From: an uncultured Oscillospiraceae bacterium
Lineage (GTDB): Bacteria; Bacillota; Clostridia; Oscillospirales; Oscillospiraceae
Assembly: GCA_947626585.1 (NCBI GenBank)
Contig: CANQSU010000013.1
Location: 1-32,440 of the forward strand
DNA: 32,440 nt
Direction of reading: 5' to 3'
Part shown: in pieces, positions 14,993 through 22,860 of the stretch
How positions within the stretch are numbered: position 1 is the stretch's first letter
Layout: each line of letters begins with the position of its first letter
Position numbers and translations under genes: made by a program
Notes under the pieces: model-generated
Seen by the model: the letters and a program-made list of their open reading frames with translations, nothing else
The model's database searches: none
Told to the model about the DNA's origin: nothing

Positions 14993-16249
14993 ATGAGAAA
15001 AGCCGAGAGGGAAGCGAGGCGGATCAGTCCGGGCAGGGTGGCGGCGAGGCTTGCCGGTGTGCTGACCCTGTGCCTTGTCGTGCGCGCCGTCATTGACATC
15101 GCCGGGGGAGCGGCGTCAGGCTCCATATCCGAGGGGCTTGGCGCCGGTATTTTGACCCTGGCTCTCCCGGGGGCGGAGTTTGAACTGCCGGGGGCCGGTG
15201 AGCTGGCGCTGAAAAGCGCCCTCCCGGGGTACACGGCGGTGAAAAACACGCCGGAAGGGCAGAAGAAAGACGGCAATCAGCCGTCGTCGGACACCGCCGA
15301 CACCACGGATCCGGGGAGGACCGTTGACCACGCGGCGTCGGACGGCGGCGCTCTGGCCGAGGACACCACGCCAGACACCGCGCCGCCCGTGGAGCAGGAC
15401 ACTACCGGGGACAGCGGCCCCGCGGACACCGCGCCCAACGACAAGCCCGCCGTGCCCGAGACGCCCCAGAACAAGGCCATCGGCACCACCATCATCGGGA
15501 CCGGAAGCGGATATCTTGACGCCGGGGGCGGCATTTACATAAAGAACCAGTCGAAATATACCCTTGACATAGGAGAGATCATCGAAAGACCGCTGCGATT
15601 TTCCGCCGCCGACGGGGCGGCGGTGCTGATCATCCACACCCACGGCTCCGAGGCCTACAATCCCGCCGGAGAGGATATGTACGAGGAATCGGACCACTCC
15701 CGGACCGAGGACAGGAATTTCAACGTGGTCCGTGTGGGCGACGAACTGGAAAAGGTGCTGACGGAACGGGGGATCACCGTTATCCACGACCGGGAGCTTT
15801 ATGACTACCCCAGCTACACCGGCTCCTACGACAGGTCCCTGGCATCCATAAAGGCCCACCTCAAGGAGAACCCGGAGATCCGCGTGGTCATCGACCTGCA
15901 CCGGGACGCCCTGGAGGGGGATGGGAAGCTCTACAAGACCGTGGCCGACGTGGGAAGCGAACCCTGCGCCCAGGTGATGCTCATCTGCGGGTCAAATTCG
16001 TCGGGATTAAAGCACCCGGACTGGCAGGAGAACCTTACCTTCGCCCTGAAGATCCAGAGGGAGATGGTGACGGACTACCCGACGCTGGCGCGGCCCCTGA
16101 AGATATCCCAGTACCGCTACAACCAACACGCCACCACCGGGTCGCTGATCGTGGAGGTCGGCACCAACGGCAACACGCTCAGGGAGGCCCTCAACGCCGT
16201 GCGGTATTTCGGCCGGTGTCTGGCGGATGTGCTGACCGAGGCGGGATGA
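14993..16249 (+). CDS. spoIIP: Stage II sporulation protein P
   Basis: A 418-residue mother-cell membrane-anchored peptidoglycan hydrolase of the SpoIID-SpoIIM-SpoIIP engulfment machine. It has an N-terminal transmembrane helix (about residues 17-40), then an Asp/Thr/Pro-rich linker (about 85-160), then the SpoIIP amidase/endopeptidase domain (about 195-418). That domain has 'LIIHTHGSEAY', the acidic 'RVVIDLHRDA' and 'LIVEVGTNGNT', carrying the His and Glu zinc ligands of the family. GAGGAGG lies about 8 bases before ATG 14993. It is a single gene between a divergent promoter and the T-box promoter. Confidence 0.95.
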   Translation: MRKAEREARRISPGRVAARLAGVLTLCLVVRAVIDIAGGAASGSISEGLGAGILTLALPGAEFELPGAGELALKSALPGYTAVKNTPEGQKKDGNQPSSDTADTTDPGRTVDHAASDGGALAEDTTPDTAPPVEQDTTGDSGPADTAPNDKPAVPETPQNKAIGTTIIGTGSGYLDAGGGIYIKNQSKYTLDIGEIIERPLRFSAADGAAVLIIHTHGSEAYNPAGEDMYEESDHSRTEDRNFNVVRVGDELEKVLTERGITVIHDRELYDYPSYTGSYDRSLASIKAHLKENPEIRVVIDLHRDALEGDGKLYKTVADVGSEPCAQVMLICGSNSSGLKHPDWQENLTFALKIQREMVTDYPTLARPLKISQYRYNQHATTGSLIVEVGTNGNTLREALNAVRYFGRCLADVLTEAG

Positions 16250-16278
16250 GACATTTTGACGAAATTTAGAAAAACCTC

Positions 16279-16307
16279 TTGACAAAGTTGATTTAACGTA
16301 TTAAGAT
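16279..16307 (+). promoter_or_regulatory. Sigma-A promoter of the T-box/trpB transcript
   Basis: A perfect TTGACA at 16279-16284, a 17-base spacer, and TAAGAT at 16302-16307. It lies 30 bases after the spoIIP stop and immediately before the T-box leader. Confidence 0.78.
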
Positions 16308-16313
16308 TCACAC

Positions 16314-16578
16314 ATAAACCGATGATTCAGAGTAGTAACCTCGCACACTTGCTCACAGAGAGCCGCCGACGGTGGGATGGCGGCAGTAAAGGGCGCGGCG
16401 AATGGACTGATGAGGGCGAAGCGAAAGCCGATTTGGCGAGTAGCCGGGACGGGCGCTCCCGTTACAGAGCTTGGCCAATGGAAGTTGGCCGTGAGTGGGC
16501 GAGAAATTCGTCAATTTGGGTGGCACCGCAGAGACTTCGCGTCTTTGTCCCGAATTATCCGGGACAAAGGCGTTTTTT
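16314..16578 (+). ncRNA. T-box riboswitch with Trp (UGG) specifier
   Basis: A tRNA-sensing leader. Stem I shows an AGTAGTAAC loop-E motif (from about 16333), the distal loop GGTGGGA (consensus GGUGNRA) inside CCGCC/GGCGG, and an AGTAA bulge after it. The specifier loop is on the 3' side, GAATGGA, with TGG at 16403-16405, closed by TCAG/CTGA. The T-box TGGGTGGCACCGCAG is at 16517-16531; its TGGC can pair with a GCCA tRNA end, fitting tRNA-Trp. The intrinsic terminator is 16541-16552 with 16560-16571, then six T. Uncharged tRNA-Trp should favour the antiterminator and turn on the gene downstream. Confidence 0.93.
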
Positions 16579-16627
16579 ATTTGCCCCGGGCGGAAAACCT
16601 ATATGATATTTGAAAGGAGTAAAAACC

Positions 16628-17964
16628 ATGAGCAAACAGAAAATCCCCTACAAGATCTATCTCAATGAGGACGAGATGCCGAAAAACTGGTATAACGTCC
16701 GGGCGGACATGAAGGTCAAGCCCGCGCCGCTGGTAAACCCCGGAACCCTGCAGCCCATGAGCGCCGCCGACCTGGCCCCCGTATTCTGCGACGAGCTGAT
16801 TGCCCAGGAGCTGGACAACGATACCCGGCTTGTCCCCATCCCAGAGGAGATCCTGGGCTTTTACAAGATGTACCGTCCCTCGCCCCTGGTCAGGGCCTAC
16901 TGCCTGGAGGAGAAGCTCCAGACCCCGGCCCACATCTACTACAAGTTCGAGGGCAACAACACCTCCGGCTCCCACAAGCTCAATTCCGCCATCGCCCAGG
17001 CCTACTACGCCAAGAAGCAGGGCCTGAAGGGTGTCACCACTGAGACCGGCGCCGGACAGTGGGGCACCGCCCTCAGTATGGCCTGCGCGTACCTGGGTCT
17101 GGACTGCAAGGTCTACATGGTCAAGGTCAGCTATGAGCAGAAGCCCTTCCGCCGGGAGGTCATGCGGACCTACGGCGCCACCGTCACCCCCAGCCCCTCC
17201 ATGGAGACCAATGTGGGCCGGAAGATCCTGGCCGAGCATCCCGGTACCACCGGCTCCCTGGGCTGCGCCATCTCCGAGGCCGTGGAGGTGGCTACCTCCA
17301 ACCCCGGCTACCGCTATGTCCTGGGTTCCGTTCTCAATCAGGTGCTGCTTCACCAGTCCGTCATCGGGCTTGAGACGAAGATCGCCCTGGATAAGTACGG
17401 CATCGTACCCGATATCATCATCGGCTGGGCGAGAAGCTCCGGGGCGAGCGCGATTACCGCATCATCGCCGTGGAGCCGGCCTCCTGCCCCAGCTTCACCC
17501 GCGGCAGGTTTGCCTACGACTTCTGCGACACCGGCATGATCTGCCCGCTGGCCAAGATGTATACCCTGGGCGCCGGCTTCATCCCCTCCCCCAACCACGC
17601 CGGCGGCCTTCGCTTCCACGGCATGAGCCCGGTGCTGTCCCAGCTCTACCACGACGGCTACATGGAAGCCACCTCCGCCGAACAGACCGCCGTTTTTGAG
17701 GCCGCCGAGTTCTTTGCCCGCACCGAGGGCATCCTCCCCGCCCCCGAGTCCAGCCACGCCATCAAGGTGGCAATCGACGAGGCCAAACGCTGCCGCGAGA
17801 CGGGCGAGGCCAAGAACATCGTCTTTGGCCTCACCGGCACCGGCTACTTTGACCTGGTGGCTTACGAGCAGTACAACAACGGCACCATGACCGATCACAT
17901 CCCCACGGATGAGGAGCTTGCCGTGGGCCTCAACGCCTTACCGCCTCAGCCGGCCGGGCTGTAA
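16628..17964 (+). pseudogene. trpB: TrpB2-type tryptophan synthase beta chain, disrupted by an internal deletion
   Basis: A PLP enzyme joining indole (or an indole donor) with serine to make tryptophan. It belongs to the TrpB2 group: N-terminal 'YKIYLNEDEMPKNWYN', PLP Lys in 'GSHKLNSA', 'TETGAGQWG', C-terminal 'AVEPASCPSFTRGRFAYDFCDT' and 'NHAGGLRFHGMSP'. The frame from ATG 16628 reads correctly to Gly at 17423-17425. The protein resumes in another frame at 17428 (GEKLRGERDYRIIAVEP). About 15 codons plus one base (near 46 bases), containing the Gly-rich PLP-phosphate loop (GGGSN in relatives), are missing, so the product should be inactive. The start follows GAAAGGAG. An assembly error in a GC-rich spot is the alternative. 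Confidence 0.85.
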
Positions 17965-18235
17965 TAAAGAAAGCGGTCAGGGGGATTTCCTCGTCGTCGC
18001 GAAAGCCGCTTCACCGCGGGTTTTAGGTATTCGCCCTCAGGCGCTGGCTTCGCTCTCCCTCTCCCCACAAAGCGGGGACCCCGCCCCTTCTCCGGAGAAC
18101 GGGCCGCCAAGAGAGGCGGCCCCTACGGCGGGATTCGAGATCGCGGCGTGTGGATCGGTACCGGTTCCGGCCCCTACATGGGGATACCCGCACGAAAACA
18201 GGAGCGGCGCTTTTAGAAATTTTTTCAAATTAAAC
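17965..18235. repeat. Non-coding region with repeat-like GC hairpins
   Basis: No gene is convincing; the plus-strand open frame across it has no ribosome binding site and no family. It contains a perfect hairpin GGGCCGCC-AAGAGA-GGCGGCCC (18101-18122) followed by CCTACGG, and a second GGCCCCTAC motif at about 18168-18176. GC-rich units of this shape are often dispersed in genomes of this family, so it may be a REP-like repeat. A clear terminator for trpB is not seen. Confidence 0.4.
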
Positions 18236-18264
18236 GTATATTTCCCCGTACCTCCGTCAATACT
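18236..18264 (+). promoter_or_regulatory. Candidate sigma-F (forespore) promoter of spoIIQ
   Basis: GTATA at 18236-18240 matches the sigma-F -35 (GYATA). After exactly 15 bases comes GTCAATACT (18256-18264), which fits GGNNANANT except at its second base. spoIIQ is a sigma-F gene in Bacillus. The start codon is about 48 bases further on. Confidence 0.5.
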
Positions 18265-18312
18265 ACGACAGTAACAAAAAGCGGACAAGACCGCGTTTAC
18301 GGAGGTAAAATG

Positions 18313-19179
18313 ATGCACGAGAGGAAGAGCTTTTCGCAGCGTGCGGATGAGTTCCTCAGCGGAAAGGGCTTTTACATAGTCCTTTTCGCGTGCGTCGCCA
18401 TCATCGGAGTTTCGGCGTGGCTGCTGCTCTTTTCGCGGTGGTCGCCGCTCTCCGACGGCGATGAGGGGGACTATCTTGACGTGATGGGGGACGTAAGCAC
18501 AACGCCGCCCCAAGATGACACTACAGCCGGGGGCGCGGATACCACCGGCAAGACCGCCGGCACGGGCAAGAAGCCCGACGACACCACCGCGCCCGGTGGG
18601 CTGACCCAGGAGCTGAATAAGCCGGGGACGGACGACAAAAACGGGGATAAGTCCGGCGATAAGACCGACGGCAGTGCCGGCGCGCTGACTGTGACGGACA
18701 AGACCGGGGGCGACACAACGGACGAGCCGGAGGACGGACCCGCAAAGGCTAAGACGGTGAAGGATCTGACCTTTATGTGGCCTGTCTCGGGGGAGGTTAT
18801 CAAGGGCCACTCGCCCGATGAGCTGGTCTATAGCGAGACCCTGGGCGACTGGCGTGTCCACGACGGCTTGGATATCGCCGCCAGACTTGGTACGCGTGTC
18901 CTCAGCTGCGCCGACGGCACGGTCAAGAGCGTTGAGGATTCCGGCGACGGCCGTGGCACCGTTGTGGTCATCGACCACGGCGCCGGCGTCATCGCCACCT
19001 ATGCCAATCTGGCCGGCACGCCCACCGTCAAGGCCGGCGACTCGGTGACCCTGGGCTCCGTCATAGGCTCCGTGGGCGCCACCTCCCTCTATGAAACGGC
19101 GGAGGACTCCCACCTGCATTTCGCCATGACCATAGAGGGCAAGAGTGTGGACCCCGCGCAGGTTCTGCCCAGGAAGTAA
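18313..19179 (+). CDS. spoIIQ: SpoIIQ-like M23 (LytM) peptidase, forespore engulfment protein
   Basis: A 288-residue forespore membrane protein; in spore-formers SpoIIQ faces the intermembrane space and binds SpoIIIAH. It has a transmembrane helix at about 22-42, an Asp/Thr/Gly/Lys-rich linker (about 60-150), and a LytM domain (about 155-288). The zinc ligands are present: His and Asp of 'VHDGLDIA' and the last His of 'SHLHF'. The usual His of the 'YxHL' strand is Asn (TYANL), so catalytic competence is uncertain. Bacillus SpoIIQ is degenerate and clostridial ones keep the zinc. ATG 18313 is chosen because GGAGG is 7 bases away; ATG 18310 is only 4 away. Confidence 0.88.
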   Translation: MHERKSFSQRADEFLSGKGFYIVLFACVAIIGVSAWLLLFSRWSPLSDGDEGDYLDVMGDVSTTPPQDDTTAGGADTTGKTAGTGKKPDDTTAPGGLTQELNKPGTDDKNGDKSGDKTDGSAGALTVTDKTGGDTTDEPEDGPAKAKTVKDLTFMWPVSGEVIKGHSPDELVYSETLGDWRVHDGLDIAARLGTRVLSCADGTVKSVEDSGDGRGTVVVIDHGAGVIATYANLAGTPTVKAGDSVTLGSVIGSVGATSLYETAEDSHLHFAMTIEGKSVDPAQVLPRK

Positions 19180-19245
19180 AAAGAGACGGCCTTAGCCGTG
19201 TTTGTTCAGAGGGTCCTCATATAGTCGATTTGTTAAACAGAGCTG

Positions 19246-19283
19246 ACATAGAGCGCGCGGCAGCAACGCCGCGCGCTCTATGT
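19246..19283 (+). terminator. Terminator-like hairpin after spoIIQ
   Basis: A perfect 16-bp stem (19246-19261 with 19268-19283) and a 6-base loop; the arm is ACATAGAGCGCGCGGC. A short TTTTG tract follows the stem. It lies 66 bases after the spoIIQ stop. Confidence 0.75.
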
Positions 19284-19334
19284 TTTGCAATTGACCGTTT
19301 TTTTGGAGAAACCATATCAATTTAATGGATTCCC

Positions 19335-19375
19335 CCGAGCGGTGAGAATATTTCGTGCCGGACGAGGAAAACGGC
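19335..19375 (+). repeat. Dispersed repeat A, partial third copy
   Basis: The segment begins CCGAGCGG and ends GACGAGGAAAACGGC. It parallels the first half of the copy at about 6299-6339 (CCGAGCGG ... GGCGAGGAAAGCGGC) with similar spacing. A half-end TTTGTTCAGAGGGTCCT at 19201-19217 resembles the ATTCAGAGGTTCC end of the spoVAC-flanking element. It is degenerate, so support is modest. Confidence 0.4.
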
Positions 19376-19415
19376 CTTTAAACATGATTTAATTGCCGAT
19401 TTAATAACACGGAAT

Positions 19416-20141
19416 TTAGCCGATCTGCACCGTAATGACCACGTAATTAATCATCATGTGCAGGAAAACCGGTGCCCAGAGGGTCTTGGAGTAGTCGTAG
19501 GTCCAGCCCAGGACAAGGCCGGCGGGGAGGTATTGCAGGAGGTAGAGCAAAAGCGAGGGGTGGAAGTCGTAGACGAGGTAGCTCCACAGATGATAGACGG
19601 CGAAGAGCAGGGTGGAGACGGCGTAGCCCAGAATGGCGTTTTTCCGGCGCAGAGAGCCAAAGACCACGCCACGGAACAGCGTCTCCTCCACCACAGGGGC
19701 CAGCAGGACGCCGATGACCAGCATCTTGTTGGGGTTTAATTTGGTGGAGGCGTTGACCGCGGCGGAATTGGGATTTGTCAGGCTTTCAAGGAAGAACCGC
19801 AGGCCAAAGCTTACAAGGTTGGACAGAAATATGTAGGCGATGAAGCCCACCAGCACCGCGATGACGGTCCTGCCGAAGCTGCCGCACATGTCGGCGAAGG
19901 ACTGCCGGAGATAATGGAAGAGGAAGCCCAGAAGGTAGCAAAAGCCCACGGCGTAGTAGAGAAGATTGAGCCAGGTGGAGTTCAGCTGGAAGCCCATCAG
20001 CGGGAACACGTGGGTGTTCAGAGCCGAGAGAATGAAGACCATGGCGAACATGTGGACAAAAACATACACCCACCCCAGGACCAGCTCCACTTTCGTCATG
20101 GGGTAGGGGAAACCGGCCCCGGCGTGCCTTTTCGCACTCAT
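19416..20141 (-). CDS. CPBP-family intramembrane metalloprotease
   Basis: A 241-residue polytopic membrane protein with about seven hydrophobic segments. The catalytic CPBP (CAAX-protease-like) motifs are present: 'PVVEETLFRG' (EExxxR), 'FAVYHLW' and 'FLHMMIN' with the His/Asn metal-site residues. The family ranges from prenyl-protein proteases to bacteriocin-immunity proteins; the substrate here is unknown. The start is the ATG at 20141 (MSAKRHAG), overlapping the mutS stop by ATGA, with AGGAAGG upstream. The longer frame to 20183 would sit inside mutS. It is coupled to mutS, with no evident functional link. Confidence 0.9.
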   Translation of the reverse strand: MSAKRHAGAGFPYPMTKVELVLGWVYVFVHMFAMVFILSALNTHVFPLMGFQLNSTWLNLLYYAVGFCYLLGFLFHYLRQSFADMCGSFGRTVIAVLVGFIAYIFLSNLVSFGLRFFLESLTNPNSAAVNASTKLNPNKMLVIGVLLAPVVEETLFRGVVFGSLRRKNAILGYAVSTLLFAVYHLWSYLVYDFHPSLLLYLLQYLPAGLVLGWTYDYSKTLWAPVFLHMMINYVVITVQIG

Positions 20142-22741
20142 AAAGTCACCTTCCTGATAAGTTTGTCGAGAATCAGCTGACACTCGATGGGTGTAAGCGT
20201 ATTGATGTCGATCTTCCGAAGCTCCTCGGTCACCTCGTCGGACACCATGGAGACGAGGGATATCTGGTCCGCGCCCTTCTCCGGGGCGGAGAGTCTGGCC
20301 GGGACGGCGGAGGCTCTACCCGCGGTGAGATCGGCAAGGACGGCCTTCGCCCGCTTTATCACCGTGTCCGGCACACCGGCCAGCTTCGCTACCTCCACGC
20401 CGTAGCTGTCGTCGGCGCCGCCGGGGACGATTTTGCGCAGGAAAATGAGGTCGTCTCCCCGCTTCTTGGCGGATATGTTGTAGTTTTTAACGCCCTCCAC
20501 CTGGCCCTCCAGGGCCGTCAGCTCGTGGTAGTGGGTGGCGAACATGGTCCGGGCGCCCAGCCTGCGCTTATCGGCGCAGTATTCCAAAACGGCCCTGGCA
20601 ATGGCCATGCCGTCGTAGGTGGAGGTGCCGCGGCCTATCTCGTCCAGGAGTATGAGGGAGCGGGAGGTGGCGTTTTTGAGGATCGAGGCCACCTCGCTCA
20701 TCTCCACCATGAAGGTGGACATGCCGGCGGACAGGTCGTCGGAGGCGCCGATGCGGGTGAACACCCGGTCCAGAAGCCCCACGCGGGCTGAGCGGGCCGG
20801 GACAAAGGAGCCGATCTGGGCCATGAGGCAGATGAGGGCCGTCTGGCGCATGTAGGTGGATTTGCCGGCCATGTTAGGCCCGGTGATGATGGCGGTGTTG
20901 GCCCCCTGGGAGCTTAAATGTGTATCGTTGGGCACGAAAAGCGTGTCCTTCTGCGTCAGCTCCACCACCGGGTGACGCCCGTCCGCGATGTCGATGCCGC
21001 CCTCGGCGGTGACCTCGGGCATGCACCAGTTGTAGTCCGAGGCGCACTGGGCGAAGGAGCAGAGTACGTCAAGGCTGGCGATCTCCTGGGCCGTGGACTG
21101 GACACGCAGAACCTGGTCGGCAATGGTCTTGCGCAGCTTGGAGAAGATCTTGAACTCCAGATCCGTGATCCGGTCGTTGGCGGTGAGAAGCTCCTCCTCC
21201 AGGTTCTTCAGCTCCTCGGTGATGAACCGCTCACAGTTGACAAGGGTCTGCTTGCGTATGTAGTCCTCCGGCACGTCCTCGGACTGGGCGCGGGGAATCT
21301 CGATGTAGTAGCCAAAGACCTTGTTGTAGCCGATCCGGAGCTTCTTGCCCGTCCGGGCCTTCTCCCGGGCCTCAATATCCGAGAGGGCGCTTTTGCTGCC
21401 CTTCAGCAGGGAGCGCAGGCGGTCCACCTCGGGGTCGAACCCGGCCCGCACCATGCCGCCCTCTCGGACGGAGACGGGGGGATTGTCGCAGACGGTCTCG
21501 TCGATCATTTTTTTGATGTCGGCCAGGGTGTCCATGCCACGGATCTCCTGCATCAGAGGGGAATTCATACCCTCCAGGTGACTCAGCACCTCCGGGATGC
21601 AGCCGATGGAGACGGACAGGGCCACAAGGTCCTTGCAGTTGACGGTCCCGAAAACGGTCTTGCCGATGATGCGCTCGATATCCCCGATGCCCCGAAGGGA
21701 GCTTATAAGCTCGCCCCGGGCGACGCTGTCGGAGAAAAGCTCATTGACCGCCGCAAGGCGGCGGCTGATGGGGGCCAGGGACAGGAGGGGGCGGGCCACC
21801 CAGGAGCGGATAAGGCGGGAGCCCATGGGCGTTTTCGTCTTGTCCATGGCCCAGAGAAGGCTTCCACGCTTTTCCCGTGTGCGCATATTGTAGAGAAGCT
21901 CCAGGTTCCGAAGAGTCTGCAGGTCCAGCTCCATGTATCGCCCGTCGGTGTAGAAGTCCAGCTTGTTTATGTAGGAGAGATCGGCCTTCTGGGTCTCGGT
22001 GACGTAGGAAAGGAGCGCCCCGATGGCCCGCACGGCCTGCGTCTCGCGTCCCAGGCCCAGCTCGTCCAGGGAGTCCACGTTGAACTGGGAGCAGACGAGA
22101 TCGGCGCAGGAGACGTATTCGAACCGCTCCTCCGCCGTCTGAGAGAGGGTGTGGAACCAGGAGCCGAGAATGGCGGTGAGATCCCGGCTGGCCGCCGCGC
22201 CGGCGTTGAGGACAAGCTCAGAGGGAGAGTAGCGGCCAAGCTCGTTGATGATGCGCACGGAGGAGCCGGAGTCAAAGGATCGGGCGCAGATCTCGCCGGT
22301 GGAGATGTCGGCAAAGCACACGGCCGCGCCGGTGTCCTCAATGCAGATGGAGCCGATGTAGTTGGCGGCGCCCTCCCGAAGCATGGAGGCGTCGGTGGCC
22401 GTACCGGGGGTGATGATGCGTATGACGTCCCGGTCCACCAGGCCCTTCGCCAGGGCCGGGTCCTCCATCTGCTCGCAGATGGCCACCTTGTAGCCCTTGG
22501 CGATCAGGCGGCCGATGTAGGCCTCCGAAGAGTGGTAGGGTACGCCGCACATGGGGGTCTGGTCTTCCCTCTCCTTGCCCCGGTCGCGGGTGGTCAGGGT
22601 CAGGTCCAGCTCCTTCGAGGCAAGTAAGGCGTCCTCGTCAAACATCTCATAGAAATCTCCCAGCCGGAAGAAAAGGATACAGTCGCCGTGCTGTGCCTTG
22701 ATGGCGTTGTACTGCTTCTTCATGGGAGTGAGTTCGGGCAT
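20138..22741 (-). CDS. mutS: DNA mismatch repair protein MutS
   Basis: An 867-residue mismatch-binding ATPase. The N-terminal mismatch-recognition domain has 'LFFRLGDFYEMF' with the Phe-x-Glu that inserts at mismatches. Connector, lever and clamp domains follow. The C-terminal ATPase has Walker A 'TGPNMAGKST', 'LLDEIGRGTSTYDG' (Walker B) and 'FATHYHELTAL'. The length is normal for MutS1. The start is the ATG at 22741 (MPELTPMKKQY), with GAAGG upstream. It is downstream of miaB and coupled to the CPBP gene. The partner MutL is on the other arm of the cluster. Confidence 0.97.
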   Translation of the reverse strand: MPELTPMKKQYNAIKAQHGDCILFFRLGDFYEMFDEDALLASKELDLTLTTRDRGKEREDQTPMCGVPYHSSEAYIGRLIAKGYKVAICEQMEDPALAKGLVDRDVIRIITPGTATDASMLREGAANYIGSICIEDTGAAVCFADISTGEICARSFDSGSSVRIINELGRYSPSELVLNAGAAASRDLTAILGSWFHTLSQTAEERFEYVSCADLVCSQFNVDSLDELGLGRETQAVRAIGALLSYVTETQKADLSYINKLDFYTDGRYMELDLQTLRNLELLYNMRTREKRGSLLWAMDKTKTPMGSRLIRSWVARPLLSLAPISRRLAAVNELFSDSVARGELISSLRGIGDIERIIGKTVFGTVNCKDLVALSVSIGCIPEVLSHLEGMNSPLMQEIRGMDTLADIKKMIDETVCDNPPVSVREGGMVRAGFDPEVDRLRSLLKGSKSALSDIEAREKARTGKKLRIGYNKVFGYYIEIPRAQSEDVPEDYIRKQTLVNCERFITEELKNLEEELLTANDRITDLEFKIFSKLRKTIADQVLRVQSTAQEIASLDVLCSFAQCASDYNWCMPEVTAEGGIDIADGRHPVVELTQKDTLFVPNDTHLSSQGANTAIITGPNMAGKSTYMRQTALICLMAQIGSFVPARSARVGLLDRVFTRIGASDDLSAGMSTFMVEMSEVASILKNATSRSLILLDEIGRGTSTYDGMAIARAVLEYCADKRRLGARTMFATHYHELTALEGQVEGVKNYNISAKKRGDDLIFLRKIVPGGADDSYGVEVAKLAGVPDTVIKRAKAVLADLTAGRASAVPARLSAPEKGADQISLVSMVSDEVTEELRKIDINTLTPIECQLILDKLIRKVTL

Positions 22742-22860
22742 GTGGGGGCCTTCTTTCTTTTTGTAGTCTGCGCGAAAAAGCAAGGGCCGAGCGGGGCTGG
22801 TCCCTGCGGAAGCGTTGACGGAAGTGCCGTTTTATGAAAAAAGCGGGGGAAGGGGCGGAG

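Noticed and set aside
16322..16613. Short open frames inside the trpB leader
   Set aside because: They coincide with the T-box RNA elements (stem I, T-box, terminator) and have no ribosome binding site, so they are not genes.
17470..17964. Second half of trpB as an independent gene
   Set aside because: It is the continuation of the same TrpB2 protein in another frame; no separate start signal. Programmed frameshifting was also rejected because residues are missing, not only the frame.
17909..18274. 121-residue plus-strand open frame after trpB
   Set aside because: It starts inside trpB out of frame and runs through repeat-like non-coding DNA; no family or ribosome binding site.
20918..22627. 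569-residue plus-strand open frame across mutS
   Set aside because: Antisense shadow of MutS with low-complexity Gly/Val/Leu/His-rich translation and no recognisable domain.
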